DNA of 51,868 nucleotides from an uncultured Synergistia bacterium (GTDB lineage Bacteria; Eremiobacterota; SpSt-956; JAKJGF01): positions 1 through 51,868 of the forward strand of contig CALARM010000878.1 of the NCBI GenBank assembly GCA_937888925.1. The letters run 5' to 3'. How positions within the stretch are numbered: position 1 is the stretch's first letter; each line of letters begins with the position of its first letter. Positions 7,451 through 16,486 of the stretch are shown here, piece by piece. A model generated the notes under the pieces. It was given only the letters and a program-made list of their open reading frames with translations, was not told where the DNA came from and did not search any database. The position numbers were made by a program, and so were the translations under genes.

Positions 7451-9610
7451 TTATATAAATTTTCTGACTGTTTCGGATAGTTCCCGGATTGAATATGGTT
7501 TTGCAATACATTCTTTTATGCCTGTCTCTTTGATTTTTTCTTTATCCAGGAAATCTTTTACTCCTGTTGAGAGTATTACAGTGATAGAAGGTTTTATTTT
7601 CAGTATTTCTTCTGCAAGGTTTATACCTGTCAGGCATGGCATGCAGTAATCAGTTATTACAAGATCAAATATTTCCTGGTTTTCTTTGAAAAGTCTGAGA
7701 GCATCGGAACTATTATTTTTTCCTGTTACTCTGTATCCGAATTTCTTCAATATATGGGAAGCTGTAAAAACAATATCTTCTTCATCATCTACAAAAAGAA
7801 TATGTCCTTTATCTTCTTTAGAATTATATATTTTTTCATCATGTGCTTCAGGTTCTAAAGCAGATGTTTCCATACATTTATCTTCTTCTATTTGACTTTC
7901 AGGCAGAATTATTTCAAAGCATGTACCTTTCCCTTTTTCACTTTTAACAGATATTTCTCCACCGTAAATACCTGTTATGCCATGTACTATGGATAATCCG
8001 AGTCCTGTGCCTTCTCCCGGAGATTTTGTCGTAAAATAAGGTTCAAATATACGTTCTGCTGTGTCTTTATCCATGCCGTATCCCGTATCTTTTACAGTAA
8101 TTTTTACATAAGTGCCTTCTGTTGACATATGAACCCTCTCAAGGCTTATTGAAAGTATACCTCCTGAATTTTTCATGGCATGGCATGCATTTATAAAGAG
8201 ATTTGTAAAAATCTGATACAGTCCTGTGTGATCTCCTGAAATTGCAATATCTTTTTCTTTTATATCTGTTACTATCTGAATATCTGGAGTTATGAAAGAC
8301 TTTATGAGATTTATTGCTTCTTCTATGGAAGGATATACTTTTACTGGTAACTTTTTTTCTTCTATTTTTTTACTGAAGGTAAGGATTTTTTTTACCATTT
8401 CCGCTCCTCTTTCAGATACTCTGATTATCTCTATCAGATTTGAATAAAGTTCACTTCCTTTTTTTGCATTATCGAGAGAAATACCGGCATAACCCATAAT
8501 AGCCATAAGTATATTGTTGAAATCATGGGAAATACCTCCTGCAAGGGTTCCTATGGCTTCCATTTTTCTTGCATGTAAAAGTTTTCTTTCCAGTTCTTCT
8601 CTCTCTTTTTCTGCCTTTTCTCTTTTTAGTCTTTCGTAGAGTATTGGTGATATGAAATTTGAAATAGATTCTAAAAGTTTTATGTCTTTATCTGTATAGT
8701 CATTTTGTTTATTTGCTAAAGTAATAAAACCTACAGGTTTATCTCCATATATAAGAGGTACTGTAAAGGCTCTTTCCAGAATAATATGTCCTTCCGGCAC
8801 CGGAATGTATTTATTCTCGCACCTGTGTTTTCCATTCAGAAGGACGTTTTTATATATAGATTCCATGCTGTCATTGGATGGAGTAAATTTTACCTCTTTT
8901 AGTTCAATATTATTCCATATATATTTTGTAATTGATTTCTCTGTATTTTTATTAATAAATCCCATAACTCCCCAGGAGCTTTGCAGGGCATCTGTTAATC
9001 TGTTCAGTACATTTCTATATGTATCTTTCCCTTCAGTTGTAAGAAAGATTTTTGCTATATCGTTTATTATGGAAACTTCGTATTCTGACTGTTTTAATTT
9101 TTCTTCTGCCAGTTTTTTTTCTGTTATATTCTGTATCTGCCCTATCATAAAGACAGGATTATTTTCATCGTTCCTTACGACTGTCCCGTGGATCATGCCG
9201 TATATTATATGGCCTTCTTTATGTATGTATCTTTTTTCTATAAATACCTGTTTTATATTTCCTTCTATTATTTTTTTTATTTCCTCTTCATCTTTACTGT
9301 AGTCTTCCGGTAATGTAATATCTTTTATGTTTTTCTCCAGGAGTTCTTTTTCAGAATAACCGAGCATATTACAGAAACTTTTATTTGTTTTTACATATTG
9401 ACCTTTTAAGGATACTATGGCCATGCCTATACCGGAATCTTCAAACATTCTTCTGAATTTTTCTTCTGAAAGGTTCAGGTTTTTTTCTGCTTCTTTTTTT
9501 CTATGAGATAGAATCTGTAATCTCTCTTCCTGTATTTTAAATTTCGCTTTCTGCGTAATTTTTTTTAATTCTTCAAGGAATTCCTTTCCTCTTTCTCTAT
9601 TGTAATTCAT
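7451..9610 (-). CDS. PAS-GAF hybrid sensor histidine kinase with C-terminal receiver
   Basis: A soluble kinase with no membrane segment. Residues 1-45 form a charged coiled coil. PAS spans about 48-165 (EEKFRRMFEDSGIGMAIV to IGQIQNITEKK) and GAF about 175-325. The DHp domain carries the phospho-accepting His in GGISHDFNNIL (near residue 361). The HATPase domain has N-box NACHAM, G1 DTGYGMD and G2 GTGLGLSIVHGI. A receiver (about 600-719) follows, with acidic pair VDDEED, phospho-Asp in DLVITDYCMP and Lys in CIAKPYS. The SHDFNN H-box places it with NtrB-type HisKA kinases. It is likely cytoplasmic and senses a soluble signal. No partner response regulator is adjacent; the sigma-54 activator at 2801-6070 lacks a receiver. 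Confidence 0.9.
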   Translation of the reverse strand: MNYNRERGKEFLEELKKITQKAKFKIQEERLQILSHRKKEAEKNLNLSEEKFRRMFEDSGIGMAIVSLKGQYVKTNKSFCNMLGYSEKELLEKNIKDITLPEDYSKDEEEIKKIIEGNIKQVFIEKRYIHKEGHIIYGMIHGTVVRNDENNPVFMIGQIQNITEKKLAEEKLKQSEYEVSIINDIAKIFLTTEGKDTYRNVLNRLTDALQSSWGVMGFINKNTEKSITKYIWNNIELKEVKFTPSNDSMESIYKNVLLNGKHRCENKYIPVPEGHIILERAFTVPLIYGDKPVGFITLANKQNDYTDKDIKLLESISNFISPILYERLKREKAEKEREELERKLLHARKMEAIGTLAGGISHDFNNILMAIMGYAGISLDNAKKGSELYSNLIEIIRVSERGAEMVKKILTFSKKIEEKKLPVKVYPSIEEAINLIKSFITPDIQIVTDIKEKDIAISGDHTGLYQIFTNLFINACHAMKNSGGILSISLERVHMSTEGTYVKITVKDTGYGMDKDTAERIFEPYFTTKSPGEGTGLGLSIVHGITGIYGGEISVKSEKGKGTCFEIILPESQIEEDKCMETSALEPEAHDEKIYNSKEDKGHILFVDDEEDIVFTASHILKKFGYRVTGKNNSSDALRLFKENQEIFDLVITDYCMPCLTGINLAEEILKIKPSITVILSTGVKDFLDKEKIKETGIKECIAKPYSIRELSETVRKFI

Positions 9611-9889
9611 ATAAAACTCCCTCTTATTTGTTTTTTTCTATTATAACTTTTTTAGATGATATTTTATATAGCCTTGAAAATGAAAAGCCCTGAGAATTAG
9701 GGTTTTAAAACCTTTGTAATAGTTAAGTTTACAGTGTAAAAGTAAGATTTACAGTTGTTTTATGTCGATTTGTATTTATGTATAATTTATTTTTAATTAC
9801 ACTATAATGACCTTTTTAAGATAATTTTCATAAAAGATGATTTTCCTGAATGAAATATTAATTTTTTACAATCTTATGGTGGTTAGTAT

Positions 9890-10327
9890 GATGTTGAAGC
9901 AAATAATAAAGTCGAATATACTGAAACTATGGATGAAGACAAACAGGTTATTGTGGCAAAGACTGTTAATACTAAAAAGTCGTATTTTACAGAAGTGGAT
10001 AGCAGTACAGGTTTCGTTATAGATGAATGGTAATGGAAGGCAAATTCCGTGAAAAATTTGAAGAAGACGGTAAAACAGTATATACAGGCTATGTTGACGC
10101 CTCCCCCGTAATACTGATAATTGCACGGAAACAAAAGCCGTTCATTTATATCTTTCTCCTTCAGATGCATCTGCTATAGAGATGTTAAGTGGTGATGATA
10201 CAGGAGCAGTCCGGTGGATGAAATTAAATAATAAAAACATATTTTCTCTATATGCCAGTCACAGTCAATTTGTGAAAGAGGCTGTATTACAGTGGGAAAA
10301 AGATACATTTCATCTGAGGGTACAGTT
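9890..10327 (+). pseudogene. Decayed copy of the island's beta-repeat family
   Basis: In the 9.6-10.97 kb gap, frame-broken fragments resemble the tails of repeat proteins elsewhere in the island. Bases 9890-10033 encode 47 residues ending YFTEVDSSTGFVIDEW and a stop, matching the V-D-x-x-(T/S)-G-x-(V/I)-I-D signature. Bases 10038-10100 read GKFREKFEEDGKTVYTGYVDA in another frame. Bases 10182-10327 read DDTGAVRWMKLNNKN followed by FVKEAVLQWEKDTF. None has a start signal. I infer two or more decayed genes. The rest of the gap (10366-10800) shows only an inverted repeat (GAGAATC near 10754-10785) and no supportable gene. Confidence 0.5.
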
Positions 10328-10365
10328 GTGTAAACAGTTTAAACGTAACCTGTTTACACAACTGT
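10322..10365. repeat. Perfect 16-bp inverted repeat, 12-base loop (TTGTGTAAAC type)
   Basis: ACAGTTGTGTAAACAG (10322-10337) is exactly inverted as CTGTTTACACAACTGT (10350-10365). The core TTGTGTAAAC is also the end of the element at 33161-33210. It lies in a field of decayed genes. Confidence 0.7.
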
Positions 10366-10807
10366 GAAATCCGGGCCGGGGATAGCCTCTTTTAAGATAT
10401 ATGTTCAATGACTTCAGGATTGGCGATTAGATACCATCCTCTAAATGTTGTAAATATAGGACAAAAAATAACGAGTACTTTTTTAATGAGTGCTTATAGC
10501 GGTAATTATAACAATGATTTTCCGGGACAATCTCTGCAGTGGCACTTCTCGATAAAAACATTTGACTTCTGAGTTCATACTCGTTACATCTGGCATCATA
10601 CGAGCTTCTTATGACACACAATTTGTCATTTCTTATTGCTACGAAATCTGATTAATCCGGAGCCTCCTGAAGAGATTTAGCTGGTGTCATATTTACCGAT
10701 TGTAGCACTAATACCTCAGAATCCCCGCTACTCTATACCGGTTATACTTCCTGAGAATCAGGAAAAATGAAGATTCTCAGCTCTCCGATTATAGTGTACT
10801 TATCGCT

Positions 10808-10909
10808 ATCGTTTTTTTTTGTCTGAATTATCAAACGGTAAAATAAGTATACTTGTTAATAAAATGTTAACATTTTGTTTGATATAATTCTGTAGAAATA
10901 TGCTATGAT
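10808..10909 (+). promoter_or_regulatory. Bipartite A/B-box promoter P1
   Basis: The A-box ATCGTTTTTTTTTTGTCT ends at 10824. The B-box GTTAATAAAATGTTAAC is at 10855-10871, 30 bp away. The -10 hexamer TATGAT (in TGCTATGAT, extended -10) is at 10904-10909, 32 bp after B. It drives 10977-11186 and 11438-13744. Confidence 0.75.
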
Positions 10910-10976
10910 TAGTTCATAAAAATCAGGACATCTAAAAAAATCTGTCCTGAATTTAAAAGAAAGGAAGTTTTTGTAT

Positions 10977-11186
10977 ATGAAAATTAATCAGACAACTAAC
11001 TCATCATTTGTAAACACAGGAATAAAAAAGGGAATGGCTGAAGAGGAATTTAGCTCAAAAGATGTTTTTCAGAAAACAGAAAAACATGAAGATCTTGGGG
11101 TTTATAGAGGTAATAAGGCAGTCAAATCAAGTTCATCACCGGGAGAAGATCTTGCTATCGATCTCATATCAGATTCATGTCAATAA
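10977..11186 (+). CDS. Short MKIN-leader protein ahead of the C11 protease gene
   Basis: The protein has 69 residues from the ATG at 10977, which follows the weak ribosome site AAAGGAAG; an in-frame ATG at 10971 is less well placed. It opens MKINQTTNSSFVNTGIKKG, matching the polar leader of other island proteins. The rest is Ser/Glu/Lys-rich with no domain or hydrophobic stretch, and it stops at IDLISDSCQ. It looks like a leader region separated from a longer effector gene. The following 250 bp before the protease start contain no clear coding sequence in the same frame. It may be a truncated gene or a small leader protein expressed from P1. Confidence 0.5.
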   Translation: MKINQTTNSSFVNTGIKKGMAEEEFSSKDVFQKTEKHEDLGVYRGNKAVKSSSSPGEDLAIDLISDSCQ

Positions 11187-11437
11187 GGAACAGACTGCTG
11201 CAATAATGTTTTGTGATTATATCAGGGAGCAATTCCTGATAGTCACATATACAGTATAAACTTATAAGCCCGGTCTGCAATTATGATGCAGTGAATTTAA
11301 AAGATATTGCTGATTATTTATTCTGTATAGATTGTTGTACCGGGCAATTTATATTCACTTTCGCAAATCTAACAGAAAAAGATAAATTGGAGAAACCCTT
11401 TAGAAGTGACGTCAATTTCATCATAAGGAGAGTTATT

Positions 11438-13744
11438 ATGAAACATACAGTAATGTCAATACAGGGAAAGTTAAAATCTACAATAAATTTTACTCGAAGT
11501 TTTCTAAAAAAACCGGTGGAAATAAATCCTGAGGGAAGAGATTTTTTTATTTCTTCCGGTAAAGATGAAAAGGAATGGACAGTTCTTATTTACGGAGAAG
11601 GTAAAAATAGACTTGCCTATTCCACCGATGCAGCTCTGAATAAAATGGAGAAAGTCGGTTCAAACAAAGATGTAAATATTGTAGTACAGGCTACAGTCAG
11701 TCCGAGCTGGAAAGAAAGATTTTCTCCTGAGATGGGAAGAGTAAATACAAGGCGTTATTATATTACTAAAGATAATAATGAAGAAAAGATAACTTCTCCT
11801 ATAGTGGAAGACCTGGGAGAACAAGTTCCCCTGAATGCTGATACTCTGTCAGATTTTCTATCCTGGGGTATGAAGGAGTTTCCTGCGAAACATTACATGG
11901 TAGTAATAAAGAAACATGGCAGTGGATTTATGAAAACCCGCCATGAGCCACTTTCTGCAGCAGAACTTGGTGAAGCACTGGAAAAAACAGAGGCGAAAAC
12001 AGGAAAAACTGTGGATATTCTCTCTTTTGACAGTTGTTCTATGTCACAGATGGAAGTAGGATATGAAATAAAAGAACATGTGAGAGTTATGGCCGGTTCT
12101 CAGGAGGATATATATGCTATTGACTATCCTTATGAAAGAATACTTTCCGGACTCCAGGAAAAAGCCGGTGTAATAACGGCGAGAGAAGCTGGAGAACTCA
12201 TTGTTAAATCCCATGAAATAGACGTTCCCAGAGGCATTCAGACAGCAATAGATCTGGAAAAATTGAAAAACGTAGGAATAGCCACAAAGGAGCTTGTAGA
12301 AACATTAATTAAAAAAGGAATAAAAAGAGAAATAATTTATACCGATATGCTGAAAACCTCATCTATGGAGCCTGTTGAAAGTAGAAGACTTGCTTTTGAT
12401 TTCAGAGATGAAAGAGGTTTTCTTAAAAATCTTATGGAAGATAAACATATTACATCAGAAGAAATTAAAGAAAAAGCAAAAATACTGGATGATATGCTTT
12501 CAGATGCAGTAATAGCTCATTATATATGGGATACAAAGAAAAAAGTAAAAGACGGAAGGGGACTGAACCTTTATATTCCATGGAAAAATCCTTCTAAAGA
12601 TATAAGAAAAAAATACGACAGTCTTAAATTTGAAAAAGACAGTACCTGGATGAAACTTATAGATTATATTTTTGAAGATAAACATGTAGCAGAAGATTTT
12701 GGAAATGGAATAAAATCATCAGATGAAAAAAATAAACCTGAAAAATTATCTCTTTCACAGAAATTGGGAAAAGAAATCATACATAATTATAAAAAATATG
12801 TTGCCCCCTATCATATGTCTGTCTGCAGGCACATTCCCAGTTGTTCCCAGTACGGAAGGGAAGCAATAGAAAAACACGGACTTGTTCAGGGCGGTAAAAT
12901 GGCTTTTATGCGCATACTGGGCTGTAATTCTGAAGCAACTGCAAAATATGATCCTGTTCCTGACTTACCACCGGAAGGGGAAGAGGTAAAATGTAATATA
13001 GAATATGGAGAAGTACCACCTGATTTCAAAGATAACAACCTTCCTGAAATACTCGTAACTCCGCCGAAAACAGAAGAAAAATCTCCTTTAAAGAAATATA
13101 TTGAAAATCATATTATTTCAGCAGGTGCATTAACAGGAAAAATCCTGGGAGGAATTACAGGTGCACTTGTTTCATTACCTGTTGGCACTGCTATGGGAGC
13201 TATACTTGGAACAAAATCGGGAAGAGATGAAATCACTGATTTCAACAGAAAACTCCTCTCAAAATACCACAGAGATTCTGTAAAAGATTTTGCAAATATT
13301 GAAAGAGTTGTGGGGACACCGGGTTATAATGTTCATGAAAAAGTAAAAGAACTTACGGGATCTTTTACAATTACAGAAGATACTCTGAAGAATTCCGGTA
13401 TAGAAATGTTAAATAGTACATCTGCCGGAACACTTATAAATAAAAGATTTTCAGAAAAAAAATTAAGAGAAGAACTTTCCGGTCTGAAATTTAACGAAGG
13501 AGATATAGATGTAATTATAAATAATGCATCTTACAGTTATAATGAAATCCTTGCAAAAGTTCTGGGAGGTTCTGCCGGAGCAATAACAGGAACACTTATA
13601 GGTGCTCTTGGCGGATCTGCAGTAGGATATCGCTGGGGTTCAAAATTTTCCGGTTTATTTGCACAGAATTATTTGAAAGAAAAATTTGGAGAACTGGCTA
13701 CAAAAATAGAAACAGAGCAGATACTTAAATATTATTATGAATAA
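11438..13744 (+). CDS. Clostripain-family (C11) cysteine protease fused to a YidD-like domain and glycine-zipper tail
   Basis: 768 residues from the ATG at 11438, chosen for its AAGGAG ribosome site; the open frame begins at 11291. Residues about 45-400 are a C11 peptidase: WTVLIYGEGKNRLAY, RRYYITKDN, HYMVVIKKHGSG with catalytic His160, ILSFDSCSMSQMEVGYE with catalytic Cys200, and VMAGSQEDIY. Known C11 enzymes (clostripain, gingipain-related) cleave after Arg or Lys. Residues about 448-512 match YidD (UPF0161): VCRHIPSCSQYGREAIEKHG, GGKMAFMRILGC and YDPVPD. YidD normally is a small membrane-associated protein assisting YidC. Two Gly-rich hydrophobic hairpins follow (about 555-590 and 705-735). 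No Sec signal peptide is seen. I know of no such fusion. It may be a membrane-inserting protease effector. Confidence 0.85.
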   Translation: MKHTVMSIQGKLKSTINFTRSFLKKPVEINPEGRDFFISSGKDEKEWTVLIYGEGKNRLAYSTDAALNKMEKVGSNKDVNIVVQATVSPSWKERFSPEMGRVNTRRYYITKDNNEEKITSPIVEDLGEQVPLNADTLSDFLSWGMKEFPAKHYMVVIKKHGSGFMKTRHEPLSAAELGEALEKTEAKTGKTVDILSFDSCSMSQMEVGYEIKEHVRVMAGSQEDIYAIDYPYERILSGLQEKAGVITAREAGELIVKSHEIDVPRGIQTAIDLEKLKNVGIATKELVETLIKKGIKREIIYTDMLKTSSMEPVESRRLAFDFRDERGFLKNLMEDKHITSEEIKEKAKILDDMLSDAVIAHYIWDTKKKVKDGRGLNLYIPWKNPSKDIRKKYDSLKFEKDSTWMKLIDYIFEDKHVAEDFGNGIKSSDEKNKPEKLSLSQKLGKEIIHNYKKYVAPYHMSVCRHIPSCSQYGREAIEKHGLVQGGKMAFMRILGCNSEATAKYDPVPDLPPEGEEVKCNIEYGEVPPDFKDNNLPEILVTPPKTEEKSPLKKYIENHIISAGALTGKILGGITGALVSLPVGTAMGAILGTKSGRDEITDFNRKLLSKYHRDSVKDFANIERVVGTPGYNVHEKVKELTGSFTITEDTLKNSGIEMLNSTSAGTLINKRFSEKKLREELSGLKFNEGDIDVIINNASYSYNEILAKVLGGSAGAITGTLIGALGGSAVGYRWGSKFSGLFAQNYLKEKFGELATKIETEQILKYYYE

Positions 13745-13772
13745 TATTATGTGAAAATACTGTAAGAAAATA

Positions 13773-13801
13773 AAAAAATCAGGTAACTTACCTGATTTTT
13801 T
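13773..13801. terminator. Intrinsic terminator between convergent genes
   Basis: A 14-bp stem, AAAAAATCAGGTAA / TTACCTGATTTTTT, with a one-base centre. T-runs on both strands let it stop transcription from the C11 gene and from the convergent 98-residue gene. Confidence 0.8.
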
Positions 13802-13840
13802 TAGAAATTACTTAATAATTTGAGATTATATGAATTTTCA

Positions 13841-13908
13841 TTTTTAACGGCGTAAAATAAAGCTTTAGATGAAAATTATGTAGAGGCAATTTATCTGAAT
13901 AATTTATA
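13841..13908 (+). repeat. Island repeat R, copy R1
   Basis: Begins TTTTTAACGGCGTAAAATA, then AAGCTTTAGATGAAAATTA, and ends CTGAATAATTTA. One of six copies of a 65-bp element whose two small palindromes (AGATAAAATTTTATCT and AGACAAATGTCT in the best copies) could form hairpins. This copy is diverged in the stems and is orphaned from any A-box. Confidence 0.6.
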
Positions 13909-13911
13909 AAA

Positions 13912-14199
13912 TTAATTATTGCTGCTATTTTTCAGAATATCAAATCTAAAAGACCTGGGATATTTCTCTGTAAAAACCAGAGATGAACTCAATTTTTCAT
14001 GGATAAAACAAAATTCTGATTTTTCTTCATCCACATTTATTCCATTTTCTTTCAAATCACTTACCATGTTACAGCAGAATTCTTTTACCTGTCCTTCATT
14101 GATCAGTAAATTTTTAACAAATTCCATGTAATTTTTAGTTGAAAACTTTTTGTTGAAAATTATTTCAACCTTTGATTCCGGTAATCTGTAATCGGACAT
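13912..14199 (-). CDS. Small hypothetical protein under the island promoter
   Basis: 95 residues from the ATG at 14199 (MSDYRLPESKVEIIF), which is preceded by AGGTG; a GTG at 14208 would add three residues. No family is recognised. It is soluble and mixed in character, with two Cys in EFCCNMVSDL and one in SEFCFIHEKL. It lacks both the MKIN leader and the glycine-zipper. It has its own A/B-box promoter (P2), so it belongs to the same regulon. It is convergent with the C11 protease gene and shares its terminator. Possible roles such as an immunity-like partner or regulator are speculation. Confidence 0.6.
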   Translation of the reverse strand: MSDYRLPESKVEIIFNKKFSTKNYMEFVKNLLINEGQVKEFCCNMVSDLKENGINVDEEKSEFCFIHEKLSSSLVFTEKYPRSFRFDILKNSSNN

Positions 14200-14239
14200 T
14201 TCTTTCACCTGCTTTCTTCCTTACTGTTTGTTTTTTATT

Positions 14240-14343
14240 ATTATAATCAAAATTATGTAAATTTGAAGATAAAAAATGTTAACATTTTGTTAACAGAATA
14301 CACAATTTATACAACTTTATTTCAGACACAGAGAAACGTTAAC
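14240..14343 (-). promoter_or_regulatory. Bipartite A/B-box promoter P2
   Basis: Read on the minus strand: A-box GTTAACGTTTCTCTGTGTCT (14343-14324), 29 bp, perfect palindromic B-box GTTAACATTTTGTTAAC (14294-14278), 32 bp, then -10 TATAAT (14245-14240). It drives 13912-14199. Confidence 0.75.
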
Positions 14344-14676
14344 AATATAATTGTTTGCTGAAATGATTGTAAAGAGTTGTCAGGAAATAGCTGCATTTTA
14401 TTACTGTAACAGATAAAAAAATATCCCAGAATCTATAAATAGTGAGTAGTGAATAGTGAGTCAGTAATTACCATGTTTTACTCATCCATAAATATTTTAG
14501 GACTTTTCATACAGGCTCTTAGTAACTCTGACTATTACCTACATGTATGAGTCCTTGATAGAGAAAGGATTTTATAATAAGAAAGTGTAAAACTTAAAAC
14601 ATATATATAAAAACCCTGTTGTCAGGCCACTCTAAAAAGATGTGAGTAATAGTCAGGTATTACTAATCTAATAGGA
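14344..14676. other. Intergenic stretch without a gene
   Basis: Holds an imperfect inverted repeat, CTGACTATTACCTACAT (about 14529) against ATGTGAGTAATAGTCAG (about 14640). A string GACTTTTCATACAGGCTCTTA at about 14502 resembles one end of the MITE at 2555, perhaps a worn solo end. No start or ribosome site worth calling was found. Confidence 0.4.
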
Positions 14677-15477
14677 TCAGACAGTCCATCCCTTCCCATC
14701 CAGAGAATCCAGATATGGATCTTCTCCGAAAACCAAAATATTCCCACCCGGCGCATGAACTACATGGGGTACAATTTCTTTTGCAAGTTTTTCCGCTCCT
14801 CCATTGTTGAGAAGTTTCCGGAAATATCCTTCTTCTTCTGTATTCTGCTCTTCCAGAGGTTTATTTATATCATCTGCATCTCTTTTTTCTTCAGTAATAT
14901 CAAATTCCAGTTTTCCTTTCATCCTGGCAGAAAAACCTTCTTTTCTTTCTACATCAATAATACGGCCAGTTTCTTTCTCTACTTTTACTTTTGTATATGT
15001 GTCAGGACCAAGAAGACCGCCGTGGCCATCTCTATACTGTGTATATACGCCTACTGTTTTTGTATTAAAGAAGCCTTCTTCTCTTTCTTCGTATTTTGAC
15101 TCTCTCAGAGAATTTTTGACGTCAATTACACCTGTTTGAGTGAATTCTCCTCCTCCTGTAGCATGAGAATATCCGTTAATATATGAGTTTTCCATGTATC
15201 CATCCGGCGCTTCTTCTGTGCTTGTAATTCTGGCATATTTGGTATTTCCTGTCTCTGTATCATAAGATACTTCTCCGGCGTGAATGAGTCTGGTGCTCTC
15301 CGAATCGTAAGAAGTAATACGATTATTTGAACGGGAAGCTATTACCACTTCACCTTTATTGAAATTAATGTCTACCTTATCATTATCAAATTTCTTTACT
15401 ATTTCTATATCTTCTTTTACAGATTTTATGGTATTCTCTCCATATTTACGATTTTCATATGTCATATTAATTTTCAT
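14677..15477 (-). CDS. MKIN-leader protein with one beta-repeat module
   Basis: 266 residues from the ATG at 15477, nine bases after the ribosome site AAAGGAGG; the ATG at 15486 touches the ribosome site and is rejected. The leader MKINMTYENRKYGENTIKSV is followed by the repeat block KFDNDKVDINFNKGEV, then AGEVSYDTETGN, SYINGYSHATGGG and VKVEKETGRIIDVERKEGF. The first 170 residues align well with the first module of the neighbouring 567-residue protein (19777-21480). The alternating polar/hydrophobic pattern with T-G turns suggests beta strands, loosely like Rhs/YD proteins, but I recognise no named family. The tail (EKLAKEIVPHVVHAPGGN) is mildly hydrophobic. It is second in an operon with 15499-16026 (13-bp gap), under P3. 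Confidence 0.75.
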   Translation of the reverse strand: MKINMTYENRKYGENTIKSVKEDIEIVKKFDNDKVDINFNKGEVVIASRSNNRITSYDSESTRLIHAGEVSYDTETGNTKYARITSTEEAPDGYMENSYINGYSHATGGGEFTQTGVIDVKNSLRESKYEEREEGFFNTKTVGVYTQYRDGHGGLLGPDTYTKVKVEKETGRIIDVERKEGFSARMKGKLEFDITEEKRDADDINKPLEEQNTEEEGYFRKLLNNGGAEKLAKEIVPHVVHAPGGNILVFGEDPYLDSLDGKGWTV

Positions 15478-15498
15478 TACAATCATCCTCCTTTAAAT

Positions 15499-16026
15499 TT
15501 ATGACAGTGCTTCATTTAGGAGTCCGCCGCCGACTGATCCAAAAGCTCCTACCACTCCAATGCCTCCTATAACACTGAAACCTACAGCCAGTGGATCTTT
15601 CGTTATTACTGCTGCTATTCCGGCTCCTCCACCTGCTATTGCACCTGCCAGTGCACTGGCAATTATCTGTTTCTTATTTCCTTTCTGTCTATCAGAGATC
15701 ATTGCTCCCATCATTCCTCCAGTAAGAGCTCCTCCTGCTACTGTCATTACAGTGGCCACAGGCCCTCCAATCGAATAGAGTGCCCCTGCGGCAATCATAC
15801 TGCCAATACCACCCAGAATTCCGAGAGGACTGAACAGAGGCATGGGAATTTCAGAAGGATCTTTGTCTGCAGAAGCTTTCTGTTTTTTTATACCATCCAT
15901 AGAAAGAAATTCAGGTTTTTCTTCGGTCTTGCCAAGGATAACTTTATCTGTTTCTTCTTTTTTATCATTTTTTCTTAATAAGCCTGTATTTAATACCTGA
16001 CTTGACGTTATATTTTTTATTTGCAT
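15499..16026 (-). CDS. MKIN-like leader protein with glycine-zipper membrane hairpins
   Basis: 175 residues with ribosome site AAGGAGAG. The leader MQIKNITSSQVLNTGLLRKN is followed by ILGKTEEKPEFLSMDG, a linear motif also seen as EKPDFLKL in 34155-34658 and ERPEYLDT in 28448-29689. Residues about 65-175 are nearly all Gly/Ala/Val/Ile and form two or three hydrophobic hairpins (LGGIGSMIAAGALYSIGG; AGAIAGGGAGIAAVI) split by a basic DRQKGNKKQ loop. Glycine-zippers of this kind occur in pore-forming or membrane-inserting proteins. No enzymatic domain is present. Its closest relatives in the window are 34155-34658 and the pseudogene at 23940-24215. First gene of an operon driven by P3. Confidence 0.8.
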   Translation of the reverse strand: MQIKNITSSQVLNTGLLRKNDKKEETDKVILGKTEEKPEFLSMDGIKKQKASADKDPSEIPMPLFSPLGILGGIGSMIAAGALYSIGGPVATVMTVAGGALTGGMMGAMISDRQKGNKKQIIASALAGAIAGGGAGIAAVITKDPLAVGFSVIGGIGVVGAFGSVGGGLLNEALS

Positions 16027-16056
16027 TTTTTCTCTCCTTTTTCTTTAATTTATTAT

Positions 16057-16158
16057 ACTATAGCATAATGTATTTTTTGTGAAACATAAAAGATGTTAAC
16101 AAAATGTTAACGGGAAATGTATCTGTGAATAATGTAATAAAGACAGAAAATAACGTTA
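16057..16158 (-). promoter_or_regulatory. Bipartite A/B-box promoter P3
   Basis: Minus strand: A-box ATAACGTTATTTTCTGTCT (from 16158 to 16141), 29 bp, perfect B-box GTTAACATTTTGTTAAC (16111-16095), 32 bp, -10 TATAGT in TATGCTATAGT (16062-16057). It drives the operon 16026 to 14677. Confidence 0.8.
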
Positions 16159-16285
16159 TTGTAATAAGGTAAATCCCTTTTACATATACAATCTAAAGGG
16201 CCATAAATTTACCTGATGTGGTAATCAATATTCATTTATAGTGTATATCATAACATGTTAAAATTTACTGACCTGAGTACAGACA

Positions 16286-16343
16286 ATTTTAATGGCGTAA
16301 AATAAAGATTTAGATAAAATTTTATCTGGAGACAAATATCTAA
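16286..16343 (+). repeat. Island repeat R, copy R2 (interrupted by a MITE)
   Basis: AATGGCGTAAAATAAAG, then TTTAGATAAAATTTTATCT, GAGACAAATATCTAA; the copy breaks at 16343 exactly where the 132-bp MITE begins. Its tail (GAATATCTTAACG) resumes after the MITE at 16479 and runs directly into the A-box of P4. Confidence 0.7.
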
Positions 16344-16475
16344 GAGGGTGTTGGAAAAATCCCAGAACACAATTAGTCATATTGTGGAGCCGGCTTCCAT
16401 CCGGCTTGAGCTGGCATCTTGCCAGCTCCACAGGTGTTATTAAAATTTAAAATCATATATTTTTCAGACACGCTC
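16344..16475. mobile_element. 132-bp MITE inserted in repeat R2, TAA target duplication
   Basis: The left end GAGGGTGTTGGAAAAAT and the right end ATTTTTCAGACACGCTC are imperfect inverted repeats. TAA flanks both sides (16341-16343 and 16476-16478). The centre holds a strong palindrome, TGGAGCCGGCTTCCATCC... with GCTGGCATCTTGCCAGC. Ends and duplication resemble those of the 2555 MITE (GAG-C-x-T-x-T-C-x-GAAAA), pointing to an IS5-type source. A worn second copy lies at 17874-17990. Confidence 0.7.
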
Positions 16476-16486
16476 TAAGAATATCT

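Noticed and set aside
9866..10170. Minus-strand ORFs of 86 and 95 codons
   Set aside because: No ribosome site and Tyr/Phe/Cys-rich composition without domains; the plus strand here has family-like remnants that explain the open frames better.
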